Positions 31,908 through 43,800 of a stretch of DNA of 64,000 nt are shown one piece after another. The stretch's first letter is position 1; every line of letters starts with the position of its first letter. The stretch lies in contig OY776120.1 of assembly GCA_963675135.1 (NCBI GenBank), positions 60,570,063 to 60,634,062 on the forward strand. Direction: 5' to 3'. A program made the position numbers and the translations under genes. The DNA comes from Galeopsis tetrahit (lineage: Eukaryota > Streptophyta > Magnoliopsida > Lamiales > Lamiaceae). Below the pieces are notes generated by a model that worked only from the letters and a program-made list of their open reading frames with translations, did not search any database and was not told the origin of the DNA.

Positions 31908-33218
31908 AGAGAGAAAAATCTGAAGATTTTGGACTCTCTAACCAAGAAATGGAGACTCAAGAAGACCATCATCAAGGATACTCAAGATATCAAGAAATGG
32001 TCTGCTCAAACTCTGTTCCAGAATCTCAAAGCTCATGAGTATGATCTTGAAAGAGAAGAAAACTCAGAAAATGATGAGCCAACTACAACCCCATCTATCT
32101 CCAAGACTGTGGCTTTCAAAGTAACAAATACAAAAGCTGCAAGCACCTCTTCTGGCAAGACCCCTCTGAATACAGATGACCTTGAAGGATCAGATATGAG
32201 CCTGAAAGAGCAAATGGCTCTCATGATCAAGAGATTTGAAAGGATGAACACCTTAAACAACAAATATAGAAAATTCTACAGGAATTATAAAGATAAGAGA
32301 GCTGGATCATCCTCTAGAGAATCAAGAGAAAGAACACCAGAAAGGTATCCTAGGAAGGATATGGAGTCATTTGACAATCGAAGTTATAGAAGAACAGATG
32401 CCACCCCTCCAAGAAGAAGCACTTCAAATCAGAAGCCTGGATCATGCTACAACTGTAACAAACCAGGACATTATGTCTATGAATGTCCAGACCTAAATCC
32501 AGGAGATAAAGAAGAAAGAAAATCAAGAAGAGACAGAAGAAATCTAGACAGACAAGCAATGGTGACTGAAGAATCTGAATATCAAAGTGATGATCTCTCT
32601 TCATCACCAGACTGTGAACTCTTCTCAAATGATTCAGATGATTTAGCTATGATGGCCATAGGTGAAAACGAGGTAAACTCCTATACATCAACTTTTCACT
32701 TACCTGCTTCTTCACACACAGATGAGGCAAACTCATCTGTAGGCGAATTTGAGAACACCTATTACCAATCCTTGGAAGAAGTAAAAGGTGATCTTGATAT
32801 TGCCACTAGAGCTTTCATAGAGGTGGAAGAAGAGAACAAGGACCTAAGGAAAGAAATTGCTAGGTTGAAAAAGGTTAAGTTTGACAACACCCCTGAGTTA
32901 ATAACAATGAATGAAAGACTGACTAAAGAAGTGGAACTTCTTAAAGAAGAGAACACCATGAATTTCGTTCACTTCAGTCTAACTTCGATGACCTTTTCCA
33001 AGCAAAAGAGCTCTTAGAAAAGGAGAAGGAAAGCCTTAGTCAAAAGATATCAGAGTTCAATAAAGCATCTACTACTATTGAAAGCATCTCTGAATATTAT
33101 AGATCTAATGGCAACAAGATGTGTTTTGGTTATGAATTTAATCTGTCAACATCTTCTACAGCTGAGGGAAGTACACCAAAACAGTGCACTACTCGATCAC
33201 AGGAAAAGGGTGAGTGTT
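31908..33218 (+). pseudogene. Element B gag, middle part (after C, before solo LTR E)
   Basis: The frame resumes exactly where 7053 stopped: REKNLKILDSLTKKWRLKK. The end of the capsid domain is followed by a basic region and an intact CX2CX4HX4C zinc knuckle (CYNCNKPGHYVYEC, about 32447-32488). An acidic stretch and a coiled coil come next. A frameshift occurs near 32950 (after LKEENTM); the other frame reads on as DDLFQAKELLEKEKESLSQK to QEKGEC, where LTR E inserts at 33219. Confidence 0.92.
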
Positions 33219-34191
33219 TGTTGGGAAATAAAATGATTTTGATTAAGATACCAAAACCCCTGATTGATGATGATCAGATTAGTTGAGATATAGTCATGAA
33301 AAGCATCAGTCTAGTTGTCTCAGGATAGTTGAGACAATAAGAATGCTTAAGTCTAAATCTCAGTAGTGTTTTGAGATTTATAGTTCAGGATAGTTGTCCA
33401 AAGCTGGAATGTTAGGCAGCTTGTTAAGTGTAAGTACTTTAGGACAAGTCTGCTGAAGGATACAACATTGTCAAGTAAGCTGAAGAGGACAACCTGGCTG
33501 AGTGATCAAAGGCAAGAAGTAAAAGCTGCACTGTACTGATAAGAGCTACATCAGATCAGCTTGTAAATGATTGAAGATCACAACATTGAATGCTGCTTAC
33601 TCAGAAGACATATTAATTGAAGCATTTATTATCAACAAGCCTGAATAAGCATTAAAGACATAGAAGCATTAAAGACTAAAGGAGTGAATGAATGTTGGAA
33701 CATTCCAAATTGCAGCAGGAATGTTCAGGGAACTTGTCCCATCTGACCGTTGGTGGAGTACAAGTCTGCCACAATCAACCTTGGGAAATGTGCAAATATG
33801 GAAGCTGACACAAGTCTTTATAGCCGCATTTTTCAGAAGTCAACACATTCATTCAAGCAACCAACAAAGAGCTTTTTACTCACTGGATAATAGAAGGTTG
33901 CCCTCCATAGCCGTTTCAAGGAAGCTGCAAATAGACAATTTGAAATGCTATCTCTCCAACGGATAGTTGCTCAAATTGCTCTATAAATTTAGAAGTGATC
34001 CAAGGATTCAACAATTCAACTATCTGCTATCAAACTATTATCAAGCAATCAAAGGAAACCAAAGTTATTCTCTAGAATCCCAAGTTTCCTGATCACTTCA
34101 AAAGCAAAGCCATTTCTTGTAAAATCCCAAGCTTAGCATTGAGATATCCTAAGCCTTTACACTGTTCTTATTGTAAAGGATATCTTTATTA

Positions 34192-35055
34192 CAGTAAAAC
34201 CTCTATAAATTAATAACCTTGGGACCATGCAATTTTATTAATTTAAAGAGATATTAATTTATTGATAAATTAATATTTATTAATTAAAAGAGAGACTTTT
34301 TAAATTCACTAAATTTAGTACATATGTATTGAAAACAAATGAATTCATACAAGTTTCATTGATTATATTCATGCATCAACCAATTCTTTATAACTAATTA
34401 AATATATTCATGTACAATATCAATTCATTGTATACATGTTTACATTAATTCGTTGTACTTAAATATATTCATGCATAATGAATGAAACATATACTATATA
34501 AATCTCAATATGATCAAGGGTGTTGGTTATCGTAATGAAATGGACGTCAACAAATTGGTGGACTATCCGGGTGAAAATGATAAATGTTCAACGGTTCAAA
34601 GTTTAGAGGAAATTGTTGTTAATATTATTGAAGATCCTACTAACGATGAAGCTGGAGATGATTCAATACCGTTGGAACCTGTCACGAAAAAGGAGGCTTT
34701 GAGCGCGACAACAACTCTTCACAATTTTTTTTTGCTGCTAGAGAACTCGACACCGGAACTCTTGGCTGCAATTAAAAAAAGTTAGGGATGAAATCCAATT
34801 AGATTTAAATTTTAAGAAAAATCAAGTAACAATACATTCATATTTTAGCAAATTACCATAATATTTATAATTGTAATATTTATGAATTATTAATTTAGAG
34901 TTTTAATGGGACCTAATATTTATAAAGGAATTTTCCTAAAAATTATTATCTTATTATCTTATCGAATTTGATGATATTTTACAAAGGCCCAAGTTGGGAC
35001 CGGAAGATTTTATTATTTTAGAGAGGTTATTATTTTATAGAGTATTAATTTATTA
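34192..35055 (+). mobile_element. Pogo/Emigrant-like (Tc1/mariner) remnant inside LTR E
   Basis: The left end is cagtaaaacctctataaatt, the terminal repeat I recognise from plant Emigrant/Lemi pogo-like elements. The right end holds inverted, partly degenerate copies (ttatagagtattaatttat, and gggaccgg matching gggaccatg). The outermost right bases appear lost. The insertion interrupts LTR E between gatatct and tagttgg; the G LTR has the uninterrupted form near 48160. It encodes only the end of a transposase. Confidence 0.8.
34510..34861 (+). pseudogene. Pogo-like transposase C-terminal remnant
   Basis: The frame GVGYRNEMDVNKLVDYPG to EPVTKKEALSATTTLHNFFL and ENSTPELLAAIKK matches the C-terminal tail of plant pogo/Lemi-type transposases (family knowledge: VTRKEAL...TLHNFL...). 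An extra A in the run at about 34775-34781 shifts the frame. The shifted frame continues as VRDEIQLDLNFKKNQVTIHS and ends at TAA 34859-34861. The DNA-binding and catalytic DDD parts are absent, so it is inactive. Confidence 0.75.
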
Positions 35056-35724
35056 GTTGGAACTAAACCTCAAGCCCTTACCTCATTTAGTGAAGGAGTG
35101 TTTGTTGTAGAAGTGAGAAGTTAAGGACTGTTATTGAGAAACACAGTCTTAACTCAGAGAGATTGAGCACTAGGACTCAGATTATCCTAGGGATCAAAAC
35201 ACTAAGGAAGTGTTGTTGATCAGTGCACCTTGGCACTATAAAACAAGCTAATTCCATTGTTAAGGAATTGTCCTGTTCAATCAGGGAAAGTGGATGTAGG
35301 AGTATTGAGACTCTAAACCACTATAAATTGTTGTGTCATTTACTTACTGCACTCATCCTATTGCTTATATTTCTTACAATCATTCATTTTCAAAGGAGTT
35401 AATTCAGTAAGTTAAGAAAAACTGTGTTGGACAAAGTCCCTGATCAACTTTAAATTTTCAGAAATTAACTTGGAGTATTCTTTCAAAGAAAAGGCCAACC
35501 ACATTCCGCACTTAGTAATTCATTTAGATATTTATCCAACTGATCACTTTCTAGTTTTCAGTAGGACAGGTATCTATAGAAGTTCACTCAGGCTAGTTGT
35601 CAGACAACCTTCCTGATCAAATCAAACTGTTTTTTTTTAAAGAAAGAAAGAATTTGCATACACAAGTGCATTCCCCCCCCCCCCCATACACTTGTGGCAT
35701 ACTCCACTAAGGACCAACAGTGTT

Positions 35725-36251
35725 CTAAACACAATGAACCTACTATGAACCAAAAGGCATCTATACCAGCTAAGGTTAACCATCTCAACACCAAAAATGG
35801 TAAGAGACAAGTTAACCCCAAGCCTGTACAGAGGAACAACAAACAGCCTAGACCATCTCGTTTGAGACAGTCTCAGCTGTATGCTGCTCCAGCCAAGAAG
35901 AAGAAATCTTCTTCACACAAATTTGTTCTCTTTGCACACCCTATCTCTTATGATATTGTGAGAACAGGGGAGTATGGTCCATGTAATCGTGTGCATCGCT
36001 CAACTAATGCACCCAGGCCGAATGTAACTAGTCAGAAGATAATCTACACTCACTCATATAAGAGGAAATTATCTGACAGTTACCTAGCTGACACAACCAT
36101 CAAATCAAACTAGGCCAAGGTGTCAACTGGTAAGATTTGGTTCTGTGATGCCCGAGGGAGACAACTCAAATGCTCAAGGTTATTCAAACGACCAATGTAT
36201 ATGTGGGTCCCCAAGGGTACTACTAACACCCAAGGACCCAAGACAAAATGG
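35725..36251 (+). pseudogene. Element B gag, C-terminal part
   Basis: Continues B's gag after solo LTR E: SKHNEPTMNQKASIPAKVNH, then basic RPSRLRQSQLYAAPAKKKK, then YDIVRTGEYGPC. A TAG lies at 36111-36113. After a frame change, STGKIWFCDARGRQLKCSRL and MYMWVPKGTTNTQGP match the gag ends of A and D. It stops at KTKWV where an inverted LTR begins at 36252. B's pol and 3' LTR are not in the window. Confidence 0.85.
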
Positions 36252-36697
36252 GTACATGTTGGTCCTTGGTGGAGTATAACACACGTGTATGGGGGGGGGG
36301 AATGCACTTGTGTATGCAAATTCTTTTCTTTTTGACAAACTGGTCTTATCAGGCAAGTTGTCTCACAACTAGCCTGAGTGAGAACTTTGATAGATACTTG
36401 TCCTACTGATTACTATTGAGTGATCAGTTGGCTAAATATCTAAAAGAGTTGCTAAGTGCGGAATGTGGTTGGCCTTTGACTTAAAGAGATACTCCAATTT
36501 AATTTCTGAAAAATACAATTATCAGGGACTTTGTCCAAAACAGTTTTTCTTGACTTACTGAATTTTGGTTTTTGAAATAAGTTAGAATGTAAGTGAATAA
36601 AGAATGCAGTAAGTAAATAGCACACAAGTTTATATTGGTTCAGAGACTCAAGCTCCTACATCCACTTTCCCTGATTGAACAGGATAATTCCTTCACT
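36252..36697 (-). repeat. Inverted, truncated LTR end of the E/G family
   Basis: Reads TGTTGGTCCTTGGTGGAG, the reverse complement of the ggaccaaca end of E-type LTRs. It continues through a run of ten G, the reverse of the gaccacattccgca block, and the reverse of cctgttcaatcaggg. It breaks off at about 36697 in the R/U5 region. Plus-strand gag sequence of G (ggtaggactatg) follows directly. Confidence 0.88.
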
Positions 36698-36820
36698 GGT
36701 AGGACTATGTATGTAGATGTAAATGGAAACCAAGTCAGTCACTTTGAGTCAATCAGAGTAGTTAGATAGATTTGGGTTCCAAAAGGTACAGCTAACCCCC
36801 TAGGACCCAACATTCAAAGG
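36698..36820 (+). pseudogene. Element G gag, last 40 codons
   Basis: Encodes GRTMYVDVNGNQVSHF and IWVPKGTANPLGPNIQR, almost identical to the end of H's gag (51810-51937). An in-frame TAG near 36766 stands where H has CAG. All of gag before this point is missing. Confidence 0.88.
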
Positions 36821-36843
36821 GTACCTAAAGTTTGACTTTGCAG
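36821..36843 (+). other. Gag-pol junction of G with GT...AG segment
   Basis: 23 nt starting gtacctaaag and ending ctttgcag, with gag codon AGG before it and pol codon GTT after it. Removal puts VCKDHKKK in phase with gag. H has the same 23-nt arrangement. Confidence 0.5.
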
Positions 36844-39800
36844 GTTTGCAAGGACCACAAGAAGAAGATAAGCATAAACAAAAGAACGGCATGGTACTTG
36901 GACAGTGGATGTTCAAGACATATGACTGGAAACAAAGAACTTCTCTCAGACTTCATTGAAAAGGATGGTCCTTCAGTAACCTTTGGAGATAGCTCACAAG
37001 AGGTTATGGTACATTAAATATTGGTAGTGTAAAAATTACTAATGTTTCATATGTCCTAGGCTTAAAATATAACTTTCTATCTATAAGTCAAATCTGTGAC
37101 AAAGGATATAGTGTTGAGTTTGCACCAAATGAATGCATTATCAAGGATAAATCAACACAACAGGTGCTACTAACAGGGGCGAGAAAGGGAAATGTTTATT
37201 TTGCAGATTGGAGCAAAACCCCTGAAGCAGTTTGTCTTGTTGCCAAAAGCACAAATGAACAAAGCTGGATGTGGCACAAAAGACTGAACCACCTGAATTT
37301 CAAAACCATCAACAAGCTTGCAAGAAACTCTCTAGTGAAAGGGCTGCCTAATCAAGTGTTCATCAAGGAACATGTGTGCCAGCCATGTCAGGAAGGAAAA
37401 CAAATCAAAGCATCATTTAAAGGAAAACCTGCCATATCCACTTAGAGAGTTCTCCAACTACTACACATGGACTTATTTGGTCCAATAATCCCAGTAAGCA
37501 TAAATGGAAGGAAATATGCTTTAGTAGTTGTTGATGATTTTTCCAGGTACACTTGGGTGGTGTTTCTTCTAAATAAAAAGGAGACTCAAATCAAACTACC
37601 TGAGTCGATGATGAGATTGAGTAATGAAAAGGGCCTAAGCATTGTCAAAATCAGATCAGACAAAGGCACTGAATTCATAAACTCATACATCAATGAGTAC
37701 TGCAGCAAGAATGGCATCACACATGAGACCTCTGCAGCAAGAACTCCTCAACAAAATGATGTTGCTGAAAGGAGAAACAAAACCTTAAAAGAAGCAACAA
37801 GAACACTGATTGCTGAATCCAAACTGCCAAAAAGGTTCTGGGCAGAAGCCATCAACACTGCATGCCACACTCAAAACAGATCCTTAATTACTAAAGGTCA
37901 AGGTAAAACTCCATATGAATTATGGAAAGGTAGATTGCCCACTGTTGCTTATTTTCATATATTTGGTTGCAAGTGTTTCATTCACAATAATGGAAAAGAG
38001 CAATTGAAAACTTTTGACAACAAAGCTGATGAGGGAATATTTGTTGGATATTCCCAAGTCAGCAAAGCTTATAGAGTCTACAATTGCAAAACCTTTGTTA
38101 TGGAGGTAACACCTCATGTTGTGTTTGATGAATCTATTAATGAGTTCAGGGATAGAAACCTGAATATTGATGAGATAACACAAAGAACAACCAGACTAAG
38201 GCTTCAAAGCAAGGAAACAGTGTTTATAGATGTTACCCAGCCTGAACTCAATGAAGATCAGAACCTGGACAACACACCTGATGGCAATCAACTAAGAGAC
38301 AACCAGCCTGAAGGAGAAATTGAACTGACTGACCCCATCCCAGTTCAAAACTAGGTAACAACTACCAATGAAGAAGCAGGCTCTGCTGAGGTAGTAAATG
38401 GATCCAATATTCAAGGGGGAACCAATGAGAATGTCAACATTCCTAACAGTGAGGTCAACAACCCTGAATATGATCCTGAACTTGATCTTTCAATTAACTT
38501 TCCTGAATTTAATGAATCTAGTGATCCAACTTCAGAAGAGGACAATCCTCCTGAAGGAGTCAGGTCTAGAAGGACCTGGTTGCATGACCATCCAACTAGC
38601 CTGATACTTGGAAATCCAAGTGAAGGGATCAAAACTAGAAGATTTCATGGAGAAAGTGCTTTGTTTTGTTGTTTCCTTTTAGAACAGGAACCAAAAGATA
38701 TTGAGGAAGCACTTCAAGACACAAACTGGATCATTGCCATGCAAGAAGAACTGAACCAGTTCACCAGAAATGAAATATGGGAGCTGGTGGATAGGCCAAC
38801 TCATTAAAATGTCCTTGGAACCAAATGGGTGTTCAAAAACAAGAAAAATGAAAATGACATCATTGTGAGAAACAAAGCAAGACTGGTGGCCAAAGGATAC
38901 TGTCAATCTGAAGGGATTGATTATGATGAAACATTTGCACCAGTGGCCAGAATTGAAGCAATTAGACTCTTCTTGGCCTATGCAGCACACATGAAATTCA
39001 AGGTGTATCAAATGGATGTGAATAGTGTTTTTCTCAATAGGGTACTGAAAGAAGAAGTCTATGTTGAACATCCCCCAGGCTTTGAAGAAGGAGACAAGGT
39101 GTACAGATTAAAGAAAGCCTTATATGGATTGAAGCAAGCTCCAAGAGCTTGGTATGATACCTTATCACAGTTTCTACTAGATCATGGTTTTGTCAAAGGC
39201 ACTGTTGATAGAACCTTGTTCAGAATCTGTGAAGGAGATGATATCTTGTTAGTCCAAATCTATGTGGATGACATTATATTTGGATCTCCAAATGAGAAGT
39301 TATGTGAGAAATTCTCAAAACTCATGCAAAGCAAATTTGAGATGTCCATAATGGAATTGATGAATTTATTTTTGGGACTTCAAGTCACCCAATCAAAGAA
39401 AGGAATCTTCATCAACCAAGCCAAGTATACAAGGGACATGATCAAGAAATTTGGATGTGCAACAAGTAAACCAGTCAGGATTCCTATGAACACCAGTTGG
39501 AAGATGGATCCTGATGAAAGAGGAGTATCTACCAACTCCACTCAATATAGAGGCATCATTGGATCCCTACTATATCTCACTGCAAGTAGGCCTGATATCA
39601 CATTTGCAGTTGGAGTATGTGCCAGATTTCAAGCAAATCCAAAGAAGAGCCATCTAGAAGCTGCCAAGAGAATCCTAAGATATCTCAAAGGAACTGAGAA
39701 TCTTGGATTATGGTATCCAGCTGATGACAACATTGAGCTCACTGGATATTCAGATGCTGATTATGGACGCTGTAGAATTGATAGAAAATCCACCTCTGGA

Positions 39801-40217
39801 ACATGTCAATTCTTGGGTAGCAAACTTATCTCATGGTTCTCAATGAAGCATAACACAGTTGTAACATCAACAACAGAGGCAGAATATGTAGCAGCTAGAA
39901 GTTGCTCTGCTCAGATACTTTGGCTCATATAGCAACTAAGAGATTACAAAGTCATCATAAATGAAGTTCCTATATTTTGTGACAATAATAATGCAATTGT
40001 TATTTCACAAAATCCAGTGCTTCACACAAGATGTAAATATGTTGATATCAAGCATCACTTTATAAGGGATCATGTTGAGAAAAAGGATATCAAGCTTGTC
40101 AAAATTCACACTGATAAGCAAAAAGCTGATATCTTAACAAAGCCATTAGCTGAAGCAAGATTTCTGGAGTTGTCAGCAGAGTTGGGCTTACTGGATCCAG
40201 GAAAGATGGAAAAATGA
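36844..40217 (+). pseudogene. Element G pol with several stops
   Basis: Starts VCKDHKKKISINKRT, WYLDSGCSRHMTGNKELL. A roughly 10-base deletion after GDSSQ shifts the frame near 37000. Pre-integrase WMWHKRLNHLNFK and intact CQPC follow, then TAG 37443. The integrase core has MDLFGP, IRSDKGTEF and VAERRNKTL. Stops follow at 38352 (TAG) and 38805 (TAA). RT has YVDDIIFGS; RNase H has GYSDADYGRCRIDRKSTSG. A TAG at 39930-39932 (LWLI-stop-QLRDY) stands where D has a glutamine codon, and the frame ends KADILTKPLAEARFLEL at 40217. All copia pol domains are recognisable but not translatable as one protein. Confidence 0.94.
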
Positions 40218-40890
40218 AGAAGGAAGCATAAATGAAGGAGGAAGTTCATTAAATTGAACTTCAGCAAAGTTGACCAAACTCACTGAAATGGCCAGCCTAA
40301 AAGAAGAATTCAGTAGAGTTGTCCACATGTCCTTCAGTAATGTTAGCCAAGATGATTGACCATGTGGGACCCAGTCAGCAACATTGGGACCTACTCAGGC
40401 ACTTTGGTCGGATCATTTGACTAAAATAAAGGTCAAATCACTTATCAGGACGTTTGTCCAATCTGATAAGGTGATAAGTGCTATTTTTAGCATTTATTAG
40501 ACATTTAAGGGAATTCTTGGGCAAAGATTAGTCTATTTTTAGGATGGCGTGAGGTATTCAAGTTTTAGCCCCCAAAATATCATTCCAGCATTTAATGCAA
40601 AATCCTTAAAAGATTGCATTAATTACTGAGCCTCTCATCAAAGCCATTGATTATCTTAATACCTACATCTAACCGTTCCTAAGCCCACTACCCCACTTTA
40701 TCCACTTTGCCTAGTGATATGTCCACCCCTTAATGCCATTGTCCAACGGTTAATAAAACCACTGGAATATAAAAACCTTCAGATTTTACATACATTCTTA
40801 CGCACATTTTTTTGCAAAACCCTTAAGCAAAACCCTCAAACTTTTAAACCATCACTACCAACCTTCAATCCTTCCAAACCTTCAAACATC
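40218..40890 (+). other. Noncoding spacer between G pol and env-like ORF
   Basis: About 670 bases equivalent to the 17800-18944 spacer of D. It contains no ORF I can support; the last 200 bases are C/A-rich before the ATG at 40891. Confidence 0.55.
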
Positions 40891-43800
40891 CATGGCTCCA
40901 AAACTAAAAAGAGAGGAACTTGTCAATTTCAATGATCCATCTCTGGACATTGATTTCACATACCTTAGCCATATAAACTCTCTATGGTTTGAGAAGATTG
41001 TTGCCTTTGATAGCCCAGATGAGGAAGTACATCCAGTTCTCCAATGGCTGAGAGAAGCAGGGCTTGAGCAGTTCTTGGGCACCAAACCTGATTCTTGCCT
41101 CAACCCCTATATGGCTGATTTCTTTGCCTATCTCAGATGGAAAGGAAAGAAAGGAGATATCTGCACAAAACTCACTTATGTAGAAGAAGGTGAAGAAGAG
41201 GAATCACAACACACCATAATCTTCACATCAGAAGATTTGGATTCCAGTTTTGGACTACCCTCTGAAGGACTCAATCCAGAGTTCTATAGAGAAGGAGAAG
41301 AGCAGGAGTTCTCAAATGAATAGATGAAAGTGCCTCAGAAGCTAGCCAGTACCCAAAACAAGAAAACCTTGAAAACAAGGTATGAGCACTTGTTCGATAT
41401 TGTGGTAAAAAGTTTGTTGAGCCATTCAGGCAGTGTAGAGCAAATTAGCTTGCCCAAATTAAGAGTGATGGCAGCTATCATTGACTCTGCTGAAAAGAGA
41501 GTGAAATTTGACTGGAAGTCAATCATTTTGGGAAAAATGATGAATGAAAAGTTCAAGTTTAAGGAGAAGGCTCATCACAAGGTGGTGGTGGAATTGAAGA
41601 TTCAATATTGCACAAGAGCAAGTCTGCTCTTAGAAAGATTTGCCCACTACACCCATCTGCAAATTAAACCCAAGCACTTTCCAGCACAGAAAGTGATGTT
41701 CAGAAAACTCTCCACCAAAACAGAAAAACGGAAGCAAGGTGTTGCAGCCAAGCAAGGTGTTGCAGCCAAACAAGGTGTTGCAGCCAAGCAAGCCTTGACA
41801 GTTGCACGTGTTACCAGATCTTCTCCAAGAAAAAGAAAAGCTCAACCTACCAAATCTCAACCAAAAATGAAAAGAATGAAGAAGATTCTTAGTGAATCCT
41901 CACTAGAAAGTCAATCCAAGAGTGGTGGAGCCACCTCTGAAGAGATTGACAGAGTAGAAGAAGAAGGGGCCAACCCTCCTGAAGCTGGTGAAGAGTTCAT
42001 GGTGATTGTCCCTTTACAACTAGAAGCAATCACTGAATATAGAGATCTTGAGAAACCAACAAGATCTGAAAGATGAAGGAGGATCATCAAAACCTCTGAA
42101 AAGAAGACGATGATGGAGGAGGAAAAGCAGAAGAAGGAATTTTTCAAAGAGATTAGACAAGCAAGTAGGTCTAACTCCAAGACAAGATCAAAGTCCAAAA
42201 GCCCTGGAGCCAACTCCCCTGATATTCAATCTTAGAGAATATCACCAACTCATGGGTCCCCTAAGCCTGAAGAAGAGGAGTGCAAAACTCCTGAGGATGC
42301 ACCCATCCTTCCAAAGAAAACCTACTCTCCTGAAGGTGCTCCAGATAGAGAAGGCATAGATGTTTGGCCGATCTTGCTGATGAAGAAGATAGGAATTTCT
42401 CCCCTCTTGATCCCAGATTACTTTCATACACCAAACTTCTTGAAACTGCACTTCTTGAAGGTGATCAATCAACTTTTCCACCCATTCAGCCCATTCCAAT
42501 AAATATTTCTTCTACCCCCTCAGGAACATTGCTCTCTACAGCACCTGAGACCCAATTGATCCCCATGTCATCTGAATCCAACCCTCCTGAGTCCCAGCTC
42601 AACTTACCTGAACCCATGTCCAACCCATCTGATTCCAAATCCAATTCCTGTGAAGATGATGATGATGCAGAGGAATATACCTATGAAGGCATGCTAAGGC
42701 AGATAGCAAGGGCCAATGTGGATAAACTATATCCAGGGTTGAAGAAAACAGACTCTTACAATTTGCCAATGTAAAGAACTCAAGTGTCCTGACCACTGAA
42801 GCCTTATTCTGCACCATTGTACATGAGAAGGTGCTTGCTGAAAGGGACAGATGATGATGATGATGACACCACCAATCCCAAACCTCCTGGACCCAATCCT
42901 GCTAAGGTACATTACTTGACTTATCCTTTCATTCAGGACTCTGAGCAATCAGAGGAGTTGACCAAGGATGGTGACTCAGTCCAAGAAGCATTGGCCAAGG
43001 ATGGTTCTTCTGAGCCTAAGGCACAGCTGAACAATGTTGAGACTTCCATATGAGAGGCTGGTTTGATTAATGCCTCATCAGTGTCAGGAAAGTTGGACAC
43101 TAACCAGCCCTTAATCATTCAGGATGACTCAGTGGACTTGGTATGCCAAAGCACTGTGATCTCCCATCAACTGCCCTCTGTGCATCTTGTTGAGGATATA
43201 GAGGTGTCAGGTTTAGGGCCAGAAGGAGTTGAAAAGGACACTAGTGATAAAAAATCAGAGGGAGGAGATGGCGAGTGAGTGATCAAAGATAGCAAGAGTG
43301 CACCACCAAAAGAGGGAGAGGAGATTGAAATGTTGGGTGAAGCCCAACATGAGAGTCAGGCTATTCTTCAAGTCAAATCTGAACTTGATGAATCCCTTGG
43401 TGAAAGGAGGCCTGATTCTCCAGTGAATGTGAGTATATATGTTGAAACTGAAGAAAAGAATGTAGTTGAAAATGAGAGAAAGGATGCTGATGTATCAGAT
43501 CCTGAGGGAGACTAAAAGAAAGAGGGTGATGAGGGTGTTTTACCTAACCCTTTGTGTTTTGTAGGTTCTGAAGCTGTAACTCTTAAGAAAATATTTGTAG
43601 ATGCCTCACTGACTGATATTCATGTCAACACTGATGTTGACCTTGAGGCAATTTCAGCAAACATGACCACTCTATCCAAAATATACTTTGAAAAAGTAAA
43701 TGCCACTGAAGTAGGACTGCAACTTGCTTCACAGACTGCCACATCCATTGAGGAGCAGTCAGGCAAGTTGGACAATTTGGTCAGGGAAGTTGGGAAAGCC

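Larger units (their letters stand above)
33219..35719 (+). mobile_element. Element E: solo LTR in B gag, carrying a DNA transposon remnant
   Basis: A single LTR starting TGTTGGGAAATAAAATG and ending ggaccaaca, flanked by the perfect duplication GTGTT (33214-33218 and 35720-35724). No internal copia sequence is present, so it is a solo LTR. It has the ttttgat...ccaaaa motif at the start, a TATA candidate near 33982 and a run of 13 C between inverted repeats at 35661-35697. About 860 bases (34192-35055) are a later insertion absent from the sister LTR of G. B's gag codons rejoin in frame across it (KGEC then SKHNEPTM). Confidence 0.93.

Noticed and set aside
33688..33966. 92-codon ORF inside solo LTR E
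   Set aside because: It lies in LTR sequence, and the equivalent part of G's LTR (47778-47966) keeps only a shorter, different frame. Chance ORF.
35658..35697. Runs of C as possible assembly gaps
   Set aside because: The runs occur at the same LTR position in several independent copies with different lengths, so they are natural.
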